Notes under the pieces: model-generated
What the model was told of the DNA's origin: nothing
The model's database searches: none
The model's input: the letters and a program-made list of their open reading frames with translations, nothing else
Position numbers and translations under genes: made by a program
In this document: positions 33,604 through 44,100 of the stretch, in pieces
Layout of the letters: each line of letters opens with the position of its first letter
Position numbering within the stretch: the first letter of the stretch is position 1
Assembly: GCF_014641615.1 (NCBI RefSeq)
Contig: NZ_BMIB01000001.1
Location: 186,769-250,768 of the forward strand
Reading direction: 5' to 3'
Source of the DNA: Filimonas zeae
Lineage (GTDB): Bacteria > Bacteroidota > Bacteroidia > Chitinophagales > Chitinophagaceae
Length of the DNA stretch: 64,000 nucleotides

Positions 33604-35907
33604 ATGGATAAGCTCAAAAAAGTACGTACATCGCTGAAATCCGCTTCTTCAGAACGCCAGGAAAAACAAACCCGGCCAAGAGCCATTGAAAAAGATCCGG
33701 GCTTAAAAAATGAGCCGGACGAGTTTCAGTTACCGGTTAATATTCCACCAGGCAAACCTTACCCGTTGGGTGCCACATGGGATGGTAAAGGAGTGAATTT
33801 TGCGTTGTATGCCGATTATGCTACCGGGGTGGAGTTGTGCTTATTCAATACCCCGGATGATAAGCGGGAGTGTTGCCGCGTGCACATGATTGAACGGTCG
33901 CACCAGGTGTGGCATATTTACTTACCTGGCCTTAAGCCGGGGCAGTTGTACGGCTACCGGGTGCATGGTCCTTATAAGCCGGAGGAGGGCTTGCGGTTTA
34001 ATCCGAATAAGCTGCTGCTCGATCCTTATGCAAAAGCCATTGCCGGTATTGTTAACTGGCACGATGCGCTGTTTGGATATCAGATTGGACACCCGGATGC
34101 TGATATGAGTTTTAGTGAGGAAGACAGTGCGCCCTATATACCTAAATGCGTGGTGGTAGATAATAGCTTTGACTGGCAGGGAGATCAGCCATTGCATATT
34201 CCTTACCATGAAAGCATTATTTATGAAATGCATGTAAAAGGTTTTACACAAATGCATCCGGATATACCCGATGAAATGAAAGGTACTTACGCAGCCATTG
34301 CCCATCCGGTTACCATTAAATACCTGAAAGAGCTGGGTGTTACGGCTGTTGAATTATTGCCTATACATCATTTTGTGGTAGACAGACACCTGGCCGAAAG
34401 GGGGCTTACCAACTACTGGGGGTATAATACCATTGGCTTTTTTGCTCCGGACGCCCGGTATTCATCTGCCGGTGTAACCGGCCAGCAGGTATCTGAATTT
34501 AAATACATGGTACGTGAGTTACACAAGGCAGGTATAGAAGTAATTCTGGATGTAGTATATAATCATACGGCAGAAGGTAACCATATGGGGCCTACTCTTT
34601 GTTTCCGTGGTATTGATAATGCATCGTATTACCGGTTAACAGAAGATAAGCGGTATTATATGGACTATACCGGAACAGGCAATACACTGAATGCCGTACT
34701 GCCCAATGTATTGCAGCTGATTATGGATAGCCTGCGTTACTGGGTGGAGGAAATGCATGTAGACGGCTTTAGGTTTGACCTGGCCGCTGCACTGGCAAGG
34801 GAGTTGCATGAAGTGCAGCGGCTGAGCGCCTTTTTTGATATTATACATCAGGACCCCATTATCTCGCGCGTGAAGCTGATTGCAGAGCCCTGGGATGTGG
34901 GGGAAGGTGGTTATCAGGTAGGCAAGTTTCCGGCAGGTTGGGCAGAGTGGAATGGTATGTTCAGAGATTGTATACGCGACTACTGGCGGGGTGCAGACAG
35001 TATGCTGGGTGAATTTGCACTGCGGTTTACCGGTAGCCCCGATCTGTATCAGAACGATTATCGCAGGCCTACTGCCAGCATCAACTTCATCACTGCACAT
35101 GATGGGTTTACCCTGCACGATCTGGTGTCTTATGAACACAAGCATAACGAACCCAACTGCGACGATAACAACGACGGAACAGACGATAACTTTTCATTTA
35201 ACCATGGAATGGAAGGTGAAACGGATGATGAGCATATTAATAACCTGCGGCGCTTAATCAAACGCAACTTTATAGCCACCCTGTTTTTATCGCAAGGGGT
35301 GCCTATGTTGCTGGCCGGAGATGAGGCTGGCAATACACAAAATGGTAACAATAATGCGTTTTGCCAGGACAATGAACTGTCGTGGCTGGATTGGAGTAAA
35401 GGGGATAATGAATTAAGGGAATTTACCCGCCGTATGATTGAATTACGTAAAAAGCATCCGGCGTTTTGCAGGCGCAGGTGGTTTCAGGGCATTCCTATTA
35501 AGGGGCAGGGTGTAGAAGATATAAACTGGTTTTTGCCGGATGGAAACGAAATGCAGGATGACCACTGGAATACTTATTACGCAAAATCTATTGGCATTTA
35601 TTTAAACGGACGTGGATTGCGTTGCCTGGCAGATGATGGCAAGCGTATGATAGATGATGATTTTTATGTAATATTCAATGCACATTCCGAACCACTGGAT
35701 TTTGTGTTGCCCGCTGAAAAATATGGCCATGAATGGACGATGCTGCTGAACACCGCAGATGTGAAGGTGGGGTTGGAAGATGGGCCTAAGTACAAGCCGG
35801 GAGATAGTTTACAGGTGCCAGGCAGGGCAATTGTATTATTGCTGCACCCTGCTGCGCAGGAAGATTTGAAACGGATTAACCGTTTGCCAAACGAAACAAC
35901 GATATAA
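33604..35907 (+). CDS. glgX: Glycogen debranching enzyme (GlgX/TreX type)
   Basis: 767 residues. After a polar N-terminal extension of about 45 residues comes the CBM48 domain (about 50-165, P-L-G-A-T-W-D-G-K-G-V-N-F-A). The GH13 barrel follows, with D-V-V-Y-N-H near 320, Asp392 in G-F-R-F-D-L, Glu428 in A-E-P-W-D-V-G and Asp500 in A-H-D-G-F-T as catalytic residues. The enzyme hydrolyses alpha-1,6 branches of limit dextrins in the cytosol. The charged extension (KSASSERQEKQTR) is not typical of E. coli GlgX. No other glycogen gene is nearby. Confidence 0.93.
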   Translation: MDKLKKVRTSLKSASSERQEKQTRPRAIEKDPGLKNEPDEFQLPVNIPPGKPYPLGATWDGKGVNFALYADYATGVELCLFNTPDDKRECCRVHMIERSHQVWHIYLPGLKPGQLYGYRVHGPYKPEEGLRFNPNKLLLDPYAKAIAGIVNWHDALFGYQIGHPDADMSFSEEDSAPYIPKCVVVDNSFDWQGDQPLHIPYHESIIYEMHVKGFTQMHPDIPDEMKGTYAAIAHPVTIKYLKELGVTAVELLPIHHFVVDRHLAERGLTNYWGYNTIGFFAPDARYSSAGVTGQQVSEFKYMVRELHKAGIEVILDVVYNHTAEGNHMGPTLCFRGIDNASYYRLTEDKRYYMDYTGTGNTLNAVLPNVLQLIMDSLRYWVEEMHVDGFRFDLAAALARELHEVQRLSAFFDIIHQDPIISRVKLIAEPWDVGEGGYQVGKFPAGWAEWNGMFRDCIRDYWRGADSMLGEFALRFTGSPDLYQNDYRRPTASINFITAHDGFTLHDLVSYEHKHNEPNCDDNNDGTDDNFSFNHGMEGETDDEHINNLRRLIKRNFIATLFLSQGVPMLLAGDEAGNTQNGNNNAFCQDNELSWLDWSKGDNELREFTRRMIELRKKHPAFCRRRWFQGIPIKGQGVEDINWFLPDGNEMQDDHWNTYYAKSIGIYLNGRGLRCLADDGKRMIDDDFYVIFNAHSEPLDFVLPAEKYGHEWTMLLNTADVKVGLEDGPKYKPGDSLQVPGRAIVLLLHPAAQEDLKRINRLPNETTI

Positions 35908-35954
35908 TAAAATCCGCTTCTTTTAAAGTGTAGCTTACTTCCATAGAAGTGGAT

Positions 35955-36017
35955 AAGGCTGTGCCTGTATAGAGTGTATTTGCTGTTGCAGTGCATGTAC
36001 TATACAGGTACAGCCTT
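35955..36017. terminator. Long-arm inverted repeat between convergent genes
   Basis: An 18-base arm AAGGCTGTGCCTGTATAG at 35955-35972 pairs with 36000-36017 with one mismatch. The loop is 27 bases. It lies between glgX and the convergent multicopper oxidase gene, so it is probably a bidirectional transcription end. Confidence 0.6.
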
Positions 36018-36025
36018 TATACGTA

Positions 36026-38257
36026 TTAATAGTTAAGAGTAATACCGGCGCCCCAACCCATATCGCTATCATAGTGGGTAGAGAGCGATAAAAACTTATT
36101 GGTTACATACCGGAAGCCTGCCATATACTCTTTATCTGAGTTAACCATAAAGTTAAAGCGCAGGCGGCTGCTTACCGGAATATCTTCCCGCATCAGCTGC
36201 ATACGCAGCTTGCCATCTGTATCTATACGCCCGTCTGCTACCAGCAGCCAGGGTAAGGTGTACTGTAAACCAAAACAAACGGCAGCCCGCTGGTCTTTGG
36301 TATTCGCCTGTCCGAATATGTTTTTCTCCATTTCACCTTCTTCCATTTTGCGGTACCGCCAGTCAAAGCCTATGTAGGGGAACAGCCATTGCATACGATC
36401 TATATAGCGGCCCAGATGTACTTCGCTTTCGTAACCATGCATATCGTTATAGCCCAGGCGCCACTCTGCCTGTAGCTTCCAGCGTGTGTTTTGCAGCATG
36501 GCCTCGCCATCATTGCCATTGCTGGCAAAATCATTCTGTGCCATAAAATGAATGCCTTTGTCTTCTTTTAAAAACTGCTTCCAGGCTTTAAGGGTATCAG
36601 GCAATTCGGGGTTAGGGGTGGAGTTTTCGTAACTGAATACGCGGCCCATACCACTCATCATATGATACAGTATGTGGCAATGGAAAAACCAATCGCCATC
36701 TTCCGTACCGGCAAATTCCAGTGTATCGGTTTCCATGGGCATTATATCCAGTACGTTTTTTAAAGGTGCGTAATCGCCCTGCCCGTTTACAATGCGGAAG
36801 AAGTGACCGTGCAGGTGCATGGGGTGGCGCATCATGGAATTGTTATAGAGTATCAGGCGCACATTCTCCCCCTTTTTAATCATGATCTTATCCGTTTCTG
36901 AAACCGTTTTGTTATTGATGGTCCAGGTATAACGGTTCATATTGCCCGTAAGCTCAAACCGCAGCTCTTTAAAAGGGGCCTGCGGCAGCGTTGTTTTTTG
37001 CGGAGCCCGCAGCATGGCATAGTTAAGTGTTACAATGTTGGACAGTGTGTTGCTGTTGTAGCGGTTGTTTGTAGTGTGCTTGCCTGCATGTGCCTGCGCG
37101 GCGGAGCCGGATTTGTTGCCCGGGCCGGTTATTTCAGGATACATTACCACGTTCATATCCATCTGCTGCAGGCTCATGTTCATACCCATATCATTCAGCG
37201 TGCCGTTCAACTTCATCATATCATTCATCATCTTCATGCCTTCAAAATACTTCAGCGGCTGTAGTGGCAGGGCCAGTTGTTTAATGCCATTGCCCAGCCA
37301 TAGAGAAGTGGAGCGTGTTCTGTCTTCCGCTGTGGCCAGAAACTCGTAAGCAGTGCTATCTGCCGGCAGGGTTACTTCTATGTCAAAAGTTTCTGCTGTG
37401 CCAATAATCATACGGTCTACCGGTACCGGTGTTACATCCATGCCATCACTGGCGGTAACGGTAAGCTTACTGCCTGCAAACTGCAGCCAGAAGTAGGTGG
37501 TGGCGCTGCCGTTAATTACATGCAGCTTTACAGTTTCGCCGCCTTTAAACTGCGGGGCCTGTATCTCCGGCTGGCCGTTGGTAAGAAAGCGATCGTAATA
37601 CACATCGCTCACATCCATGGCCGTCATGCGTTTCCATTCATTTGTAACTTTGGTACCCAGGTGTCCGGCGCGGATGGCTTCGGCATAGCTTTGGGTAGCG
37701 CCCTTTTGCAGTTTGCTTTTCTGAATGGCAAACCAGTCATCTGCATTGTGTAAACGGCGGTGTACATTGCCGGGGTGCATATCCGTCCATTCACTCAGTA
37801 TCAGTGTATATTCCTTCATGGGTGGCTGCTGCCGCTTATGAATAATAAAGGCACCATGCATGCCATTCTGCTGCTGGTGGCCGGTATGCGAATGGTACCA
37901 GTAAGTGCCACTCTGTACCAGCGGAAAGCGGTACTCATGTGTTTCACCTGCTTTAATAGGGGCAGTAGTTAAATAGGGTACGCCATCATACCTGTTAGGT
38001 AATATAAGGCCATGCCAGTGCAGTGATGTTTCATCGTGCTTTAACTGATTGTGTACATAAATTAATGCCGTATCCCCTTCGGTAAAAGTGAGGGTAGGCA
38101 TAGGAATATGTCCGTTTACGGCGTAAGCCATTTTGGTTTTGCCGGTATAATTCACCATCGTATCAGTAACATATAAATCGTACCGTACGGTTTTCTGTGC
38201 GTGTGCGGCAGCTGCTGATAACAGGGCTGCATACAGCAGATAGCATACTTTTTTCAT
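36026..38257 (-). CDS. Multicopper oxidase with Met-rich segment and CopB-like C-terminal extension
   Basis: 743 residues; signal peptide about 1-20 (A-H-A-Q). The copper ligands are H80-W-H82, H122-S-H124, H478-P-M-H-L-H483 and H526-C-H528 with H532 and Met537. Residues 341-372 contain 11 methionines, as in CopA/CueO-type cuprous oxidases. The oxidase domain ends near 545. The last 150 or so residues (about 590-743) look like an outer-membrane-type beta region (HLGRYIDRMQWLFPYIGFDW .. MGWGAGITLNY) resembling CopB, a separate protein in Proteobacteria. It would oxidise Cu(I) in the periplasm. The gene is 21 bases downstream of a DUF3347 gene. Confidence 0.92.
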   Translation of the reverse strand: MKKVCYLLYAALLSAAAAHAQKTVRYDLYVTDTMVNYTGKTKMAYAVNGHIPMPTLTFTEGDTALIYVHNQLKHDETSLHWHGLILPNRYDGVPYLTTAPIKAGETHEYRFPLVQSGTYWYHSHTGHQQQNGMHGAFIIHKRQQPPMKEYTLILSEWTDMHPGNVHRRLHNADDWFAIQKSKLQKGATQSYAEAIRAGHLGTKVTNEWKRMTAMDVSDVYYDRFLTNGQPEIQAPQFKGGETVKLHVINGSATTYFWLQFAGSKLTVTASDGMDVTPVPVDRMIIGTAETFDIEVTLPADSTAYEFLATAEDRTRSTSLWLGNGIKQLALPLQPLKYFEGMKMMNDMMKLNGTLNDMGMNMSLQQMDMNVVMYPEITGPGNKSGSAAQAHAGKHTTNNRYNSNTLSNIVTLNYAMLRAPQKTTLPQAPFKELRFELTGNMNRYTWTINNKTVSETDKIMIKKGENVRLILYNNSMMRHPMHLHGHFFRIVNGQGDYAPLKNVLDIMPMETDTLEFAGTEDGDWFFHCHILYHMMSGMGRVFSYENSTPNPELPDTLKAWKQFLKEDKGIHFMAQNDFASNGNDGEAMLQNTRWKLQAEWRLGYNDMHGYESEVHLGRYIDRMQWLFPYIGFDWRYRKMEEGEMEKNIFGQANTKDQRAAVCFGLQYTLPWLLVADGRIDTDGKLRMQLMREDIPVSSRLRFNFMVNSDKEYMAGFRYVTNKFLSLSTHYDSDMGWGAGITLNY

Positions 38258-38278
38258 GAAACGTAACAGGGGTATCGG

Positions 38279-39124
38279 TTATGGAATGGTTTCAGTGGTT
38301 TTGCCACAGGTAAGCATCTGGTTGCCGTAATAGGGGTTACGTACCGTTTTTTCCTGGCTCAGCCAGTCTGCCCCTTCTTCAAACATAGGGCAGTGCTGAT
38401 AATACAGCTGACGGCCTGCCCCACCTGCTTTTACAACCGGGTACAGATGGGCAGATAAAGCTGCAAACTGTACGCGCTGTTTTTCCAGACTGTTAATAGC
38501 TGCAATAGCAGATGCAATCTCTGTAAGACTGTTTTTTTCTTTCATCCATACCATATGCTGTTCATGAGCAAGGGCCTTCATATCTACAGCTGCAAGGGCG
38601 GCAGTAAGCTGTTTTGCCTGCGTGGCTGCTTCTGAGGCGGCACTGTTTACCAGAGCATCTTTTACCAGCAGGTAGGCGTTAATTACCGGGGCCAGTGCAT
38701 GGGCAGCCGTATTTTCTGCAGCCGGGGAATGGCTGGAAGAAGAAGCTGTTGCTGATGTATGGGCTGATGCACCGTTGGTAAGTGGCGCTTTTTTAGCGGT
38801 ACGTGTATACTGGCAGCAGGCCGGAAGTTGTGCGTACACTGCATCTGGTGCGAGGTATTGATCGTTATCATAACCTGCCAGTGCAATGTTTTTTAGTACC
38901 GCGGAAAGTGTGGTGCGTGTGCTATCCCAGGTAATAACAGCAAGGTGATTAGCACTGTTCCAGCTGGCGCTGGCGTATTGGTTTTGTGCGGCAGCAGCCT
39001 CAATAGTGGGTTTGCATTGCTCATTGTTACCGTGTACCAGCACGGTGGCGGTAGCGGCATGTTTTATTTGCGCGCTGGCAGCACTGCCCAACGCTATAGA
39101 TAAGGCAAAAAGAATGGCTTTCAT
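38279..39124 (-). CDS. Periplasmic DUF3347 protein with a degenerate HMA-like N-terminus
   Basis: 281 residues; signal peptide about 1-19 (A-S-A-Q). Residues 22-90 have the shape of a heavy-metal-associated domain, but the usual C-x-x-C is reduced to one Cys (N-N-E-Q-C37). A Ser/Thr/His-rich linker (about 112-138) leads to a helical DUF3347 domain (140-281). This ends with H244-C-P-M247 and N-P-Y-Y-G-N-Q-M-L-T-C273-G, the metal-site pattern of DUF3347 proteins associated with Cu/Ag resistance. It is in an operon with the multicopper oxidase and is likely a periplasmic copper-binding protein. It also has C103-C104. Confidence 0.85.
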   Translation of the reverse strand: MKAILFALSIALGSAASAQIKHAATATVLVHGNNEQCKPTIEAAAAQNQYASASWNSANHLAVITWDSTRTTLSAVLKNIALAGYDNDQYLAPDAVYAQLPACCQYTRTAKKAPLTNGASAHTSATASSSSHSPAAENTAAHALAPVINAYLLVKDALVNSAASEAATQAKQLTAALAAVDMKALAHEQHMVWMKEKNSLTEIASAIAAINSLEKQRVQFAALSAHLYPVVKAGGAGRQLYYQHCPMFEEGADWLSQEKTVRNPYYGNQMLTCGKTTETIP

Positions 39125-39219
39125 AAACGATTCGTTTGATTAGTGAAGAATAGAAACAGTAATAAACCGGGCAGTGGTTTACTGCCGGATGGGCACAGCT
39201 ATGGCTGTACCATAACGAA

Positions 39220-39642
39220 TCAGCCTATTTTAGGCGGTATTTTGCAGGAGAGATATACCGAAGGAGGAAGCGTTACCTGGTAGTACCAGCGCATAGGTTG
39301 CGACAGGGCAGTAACGGGTATATAGGTAAAATACGGTGGTAATACGCTTACAGTAGTGTTACAGCTGGCTGAGCAATGGCAGCCGGAGTGGGTGCATTTG
39401 CCGCTGCAACCGCAGGCGTGTCTGGTGCGCACAGTGTGCACGTTTTTGCCGGTATATACTGATTGTGTAGCGGGTACTTGTGGTGCAGTAACTGCCGGCT
39501 GCCCCAGAAGCTTTAAAGATGCGGATACTGTACCTGTTTTTTTACAGCAGGATGCGGCATGTCCGCAGGCATAACTGCGGTGCAGCGGAGCCAGTAAAAA
39601 GCCCGCCATCAGTAACCACACTATGTACCAGTATTTCTGCAT
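39220..39642 (-). CDS. Small Cys/His-rich secreted protein, probable metal binder
   Basis: 140 residues; N-terminal hydrophobic segment (about 5-20) followed by Y-A-C, a possible signal-peptidase site. Ten cysteines: C26, C32, C33, then the cluster C77, C79, C83, C88, C90 and C94 within C-G-C-S-G-K-C and C-H-C-S-A-S-C, plus C133; His75, His85 and His89 lie among them. Pairs of C-x-C and C-x3-C suggest coordination of soft metals or structural disulfides. It precedes the DUF3347 and multicopper oxidase genes by 95 bases and has its own promoter-like sequence. No family recognised. Confidence 0.75.
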   Translation of the reverse strand: MQKYWYIVWLLMAGFLLAPLHRSYACGHAASCCKKTGTVSASLKLLGQPAVTAPQVPATQSVYTGKNVHTVRTRHACGCSGKCTHSGCHCSASCNTTVSVLPPYFTYIPVTALSQPMRWYYQVTLPPSVYLSCKIPPKIG

Positions 39643-39649
39643 CCGGCCC

Positions 39650-39657
39650 CAAAGGTA
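39650..39657 (-). promoter_or_regulatory. Candidate -7 box for the Cys-rich gene
   Basis: On the minus strand TACCTTTG ends 7 bases before the ATG at 39642, so transcription from it would give an almost leaderless mRNA. The TTTG upstream box is imperfect (TTGTG about 24 bases before). Confidence 0.4.
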
Positions 39658-39734
39658 GGCAGTTAATGCGGCCTGGCTTTACACAATTTCGGGTTTTTGT
39701 TACAGTATAGTTGCAGGTACTGTTGCTATGGGGT

Positions 39735-39771
39735 AAAAAAGGCCCGTACTGCCTGGGGCAGACGGGCCGGT
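39735..39771 (-). terminator. Terminator of the RND pump operon
   Basis: On the minus strand, stem GGCCCGT / ACGGGCC with a 14-base loop that itself can pair (CTGCCCC..GGCAG) is followed by six T. It lies 40 bases past the TolC-like gene and separates the pump operon from the copper genes downstream. Confidence 0.85.
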
Positions 39772-39810
39772 ATATAAAACAAAGGGAAAGTTGAAAGGGA
39801 AGGGGCAGCA

Positions 39811-41079
39811 TCAGGATGTACCCAGCGCCTTGCGCAATGCAGCTTCATTCACTTTATACGTTACTTTGGCATCAATCATATCGCTGAAGGCCTGCTGCCA
39901 CAGCGTTTGTGCTTCCAGTACGTCTTTGCCAATGATGGTGCCTGCTTTCAGACGGTCCGTACTCAGGCGCAGGTTTTCTTCCGCCTGCTCCAGCGATGCG
40001 GCAGACAATTCCACCCGCCGTGCGCTTTGGTTCAGCTGTAACCAGGCCTGGCGTACTTCCAGCGAAATCAGTTCTTCCTGCTCTTTCAGCTGGTATTCCT
40101 GTGCCTGTATTTTATACTGCTGCTCTTTTACCTTCTGTTTTCTTTTGCCCCAGTCAAAAACGGGAATGTTAACGCTGAGCATGCTGTACCAGGTAGCCAT
40201 AAAGTTACTGCTGCTGGTAGGGTTAATACCCTGTTTGCCAAAGGCCGTTACCCCGTTTACACCCAGGTTTACCGAGGGTAGCTGATCGGCTTTCAACAGG
40301 TTTTCCTGTATTTTACCTGCAGCAATGTTGCGTTGCAGAATACGCAGTTCCGGGCGGCTGAGGCCTGCGCCTGCCTGTACAGTATCGTTAAGTACAGGGG
40401 AGAAGCTACCGGTAATGGTATCGCTGATGGTAAAGCCGGTAGCGCTGTCCAGCCCGGTAATCTGCGCCAGGCTTAACTGTGCCAGTGTAAGGGCATCCCG
40501 TGCCTGCAGCAGGTTTAACTCATTTTCGTTTTGCTGCACCTTAATGCGCAATACATCGTTCTTATACGTAATACCCGCCTGGTATTGGTTGTTTAAATCG
40601 GTATACAAAGCCTGTAGCTGTTTGTTATACTGTACAGCCAGCTTTATTTTTTCGCCGGCAGCCACTACCTGCCAGTAAGCTTTGTCTGTATTGTACAGCA
40701 CTTCGCTGGCGGTAAGCGCCCGTTGTTCTTCTTCCAGGGTAACGCCATTGGCGGCCAGTGCCTTGCCCAGTTTTACTTTGTTGCCGTTATACACGGACTG
40801 CGATATACTTACGCCGGGGCTGATGCCATATTCGGGCAGCAGCGAGTTAAGCGGCTTGCCAAAATAGAAGCCGGTGGCAGATACATCCACGGTGGGTTTA
40901 CCACCCGCTTCGGCCTGTGCCTGGCGTGCTTTGGCAGCAGCAATGTTTAATGCGGCGGCTTGCAGGCGGTGGTTGCGTTGCGAAGCCAGCTGCCTGCATT
41001 GCTCCAGGGTAAGCGGCTGTTGTGCAGCTACCGCCCCGGCAAGCAATACACCGGTTATTAAAAAAGATACATATTTCAT
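39811..41079 (-). CDS. TolC-family outer membrane efflux protein
   Basis: 422 residues with signal peptide (1-19, A-V-A-A-Q). It has the two-repeat outer membrane factor pattern: alternating beta segments and long amphipathic helices (ASQRNHRLQAAALNIAAAKARQAQAEAGG and the matching EQEELISLEVRQAWLQLNQSARRVEL). The protein forms the trimeric exit duct of the RND pump encoded just upstream. It is the last gene of the minus-strand operon, 30 bases from the permease gene, and is followed by a terminator. Confidence 0.93.
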   Translation of the reverse strand: MKYVSFLITGVLLAGAVAAQQPLTLEQCRQLASQRNHRLQAAALNIAAAKARQAQAEAGGKPTVDVSATGFYFGKPLNSLLPEYGISPGVSISQSVYNGNKVKLGKALAANGVTLEEEQRALTASEVLYNTDKAYWQVVAAGEKIKLAVQYNKQLQALYTDLNNQYQAGITYKNDVLRIKVQQNENELNLLQARDALTLAQLSLAQITGLDSATGFTISDTITGSFSPVLNDTVQAGAGLSRPELRILQRNIAAGKIQENLLKADQLPSVNLGVNGVTAFGKQGINPTSSSNFMATWYSMLSVNIPVFDWGKRKQKVKEQQYKIQAQEYQLKEQEELISLEVRQAWLQLNQSARRVELSAASLEQAEENLRLSTDRLKAGTIIGKDVLEAQTLWQQAFSDMIDAKVTYKVNEAALRKALGTS

Positions 41080-41109
41080 GCAGGAATAATCTTTACTGTT
41101 AACAATGAA

Positions 41110-44100
41110 TTAGTGCGAAGGCTTGTATTGGATGTGTTCATCTGCATCGGGCTGTAACTGTGCCTCAGCAGGCTCCGGTATCGGCTTAATGAATTTGTAG
41201 TAGAGTACAGGTACAATAAACAAAGTCATTACCATGCTTACCAGCAGGCCTACAGCCAATACGCTACCCAGTGGCGCCCACAAAGGCGATTTGCCCAGTA
41301 TCATAGGCACTACCCCAATAGCAGCGGCAGAAGAAGTAAGGAAAATAGGGCGCATTCTTCTTTTGGCAGAAGCCAGTGCTGCCGCCTTAATGGTATAGCC
41401 ATGTTCCAGTATCAGTTCATCAGCATAATCTACCAGTATAATACCGTTACGTACCACTATACCCATAAGGCTTATGATACCCATAAAGGCCGTAAAGCCA
41501 AAAGGGTTACCGGTAAGCAGCAGGCCCAGCATGGCACCCAGTAAGCTGAGCGGAAAAGTGGCCAGTACAATCAGTACCTTACCTACGTTCTTAAACTGAA
41601 ACAACAGGGTAAGAAATATCAGTACCAGGCTTATCAGCAGCGATTTACCCATGCCCGGCCCGGTTTCCATGCTGGATTCCTCTTCACCACCAAAGCTTAG
41701 GGTAATACCTTCCGGCAGTTGCAGTGCGGCCAGCTGTGGTTTAACAGCAGCTACAATAGCAGTAGCTTTTACACCCATCTGTGCTTCGGAACGTACGGTA
41801 AGTGTGCGCAGGCCGTTGCGGTGGGCAATAACGCCGGTATGCCAGGAGGGTTGCAGATCTGCCACCTCTTTCAGCGGTACTTTGGTATTGTAGCGTGTGC
41901 TGATGTACATGTTCTGCAACTGATTAAAATCAGCCCTGTTATGCGCATCCAGCCGCAGCAGTATGTCCACCGGTTTATCGCCTTCCCAGAAGGTGGAAAC
42001 GGTATAGCCTTTTACTTCCGCACCCAGTGTTTGCGTAATGTTGTTATTGGTTACACCCAGCCTGCTGGCGGCATCTTCACGCGTAACGGCTTTAATACCA
42101 AAATAGTCATCCTGATAATCGGTGCGTATCCAGTTGGTGCCTTTCGTTTTTTCCAGAATGGCTTTTACCTGTGCAGCCACTTTCTTCTGATCGTTCAGGT
42201 TATCGCCTGTCACTCTTATTTCAACCGGGGCGGGTGTTTCTTTTAACGATAGTTGTCTTATGCGTACATAACCATTGGGCAAAAAGTTGTTAAAGCGTTT
42301 CAGGTATTCCTGCGCCATTTCTTCGGTAGCTTTTGCACTTACGGTATTAATAAATATTTGTGCAAAGTTTTTACGCGGTGTTTCCGGTGCGTAGTTGCTA
42401 TGAAAGCGGGGCGAGCTGGTGCCTATAAAGCTGGCCGTGGTTACCACCCTTTTATCCTGCTTTACAATGGCTTCTACTTTTTTTACTGCTGCCTCTGTAG
42501 CATGAATATCTGTGCCATTCTGCATCCATACCTCAATGTTAAACTGGTTGCGTTCAGCAGTAGGAAACAGTTCCTGATCGGCATGACTGCCAGCCACAAC
42601 GGCCAGTACTACGGAGAGTATGCCGGCTATAAGCGTTGTTTTAGGCCAGCGGAAACAAAACTCTACCGCGCTGTTATAAGCATCCTGTAAATGATCCAGC
42701 ACATTCTTTTTTGCGGGCCGGTTGCTTACTGTATGTTTTAATCCCTTTTTCAAAAAAAGAAAACACAGGTAAGGGGTAAGCAGCAATGCTACCAGAAAGG
42801 AGGCAAACAGCGCTACACCCACCGCCACAGGCAGGGCCTGAATAAATTCTTTAGCTATACCATTGAGGCAAAAGGCCAGCGGAAGAAAGGCAAAGATGAT
42901 GGCAGCAGTGGCGGTGAATACCGGCACCATCAGCTGTGTGGCGCTTTGCCAGCCTGCTGTCCAGCGTGGTACGCCTTCATCCAGTTTTTCAATATAGTTA
43001 TCTACAATTACAATGGCATCATCCACCACCATGCCCAGTACTATAATCATAGCCGCCAGGGTTACCTGATGAATTTCTATACCAATCATATTCAGTATAC
43101 CAAAAGTAACCGCAACAGATACCGGCGCTGCAATGGCAGAAATGGTGGCAATGCGCAGCGGTAGCAGCAGCATTACTACAATAATTACCGAGGCAATAGC
43201 AATGGCAAACTCTACCATAAAATGGCTTACCCGCTCCTTCACCACTTCCGGTTGGTTTACAATAATGCTAACCTGCACATCTTCCGGCAGGGTGCGTTTT
43301 ACTGCTTCCAGTTTCTTGTCCAGTTCTTCACCCAGGGCTACAATGTTGTTGCCCGGCTGCATTTCCACCGTAAGCATCATTACATTGTTGTTGTTTACCT
43401 GTATAAAGCTGTTCAGCTCTTCATACCGGCGTTCTATACGGGCCACATCTTTCAGGCGCACTACTTTTCCTTCCGGGTTACTGTAAATAATCTGATTGCC
43501 TATTTCTGCTTCAGAATGGTAGCGGCTGTTGGCAAATAGGGGAATGCTGCTGGCTGAGAGGGTAATATCGCCTGTACGGTTGGTTACATTTTGTGCCTGC
43601 AGTACGTTGGCAATGGTGGCAAAGTCAAAACCATACTGGCGCAGCTTTTCATCTTCCACTGTTACATACACCTGCTGGCGCTGCCCACCGTAGCGCTTTA
43701 TTTTAGACACGGCAGGAATGGTTTTAATACCATCTTCCAGCTTGTCCAGATACTTCTCCAGCTCTGCATAGCTGCGGGCGGGGGCTGATACCGTAATCAT
43801 CTGTGCCACCACATCTCCAAAATCACTGTTTACCATGGGGCCTTGTACACCTGCGGGCAATACGCCACGCATGTTAGTGTTAAGGCCGTGTTGCAGCGTA
43901 CTCCAGAATTTTTTGGGGTCTTTTACATTCTCATTCAGTTCGGCGGTAATTACGGTAAGGCCTTCCCGTGTTTCAGACTTTGTTTTGGCTTTTCTTATTT
44001 CTTCAAAGCTGAACAGGTATTGCTCTATTTTATTGGTAACCTGCTGCTCCATCTGAATTTCATCGGCACCAGGGTAACTGGCTATTACCAGCCCCTGCCT

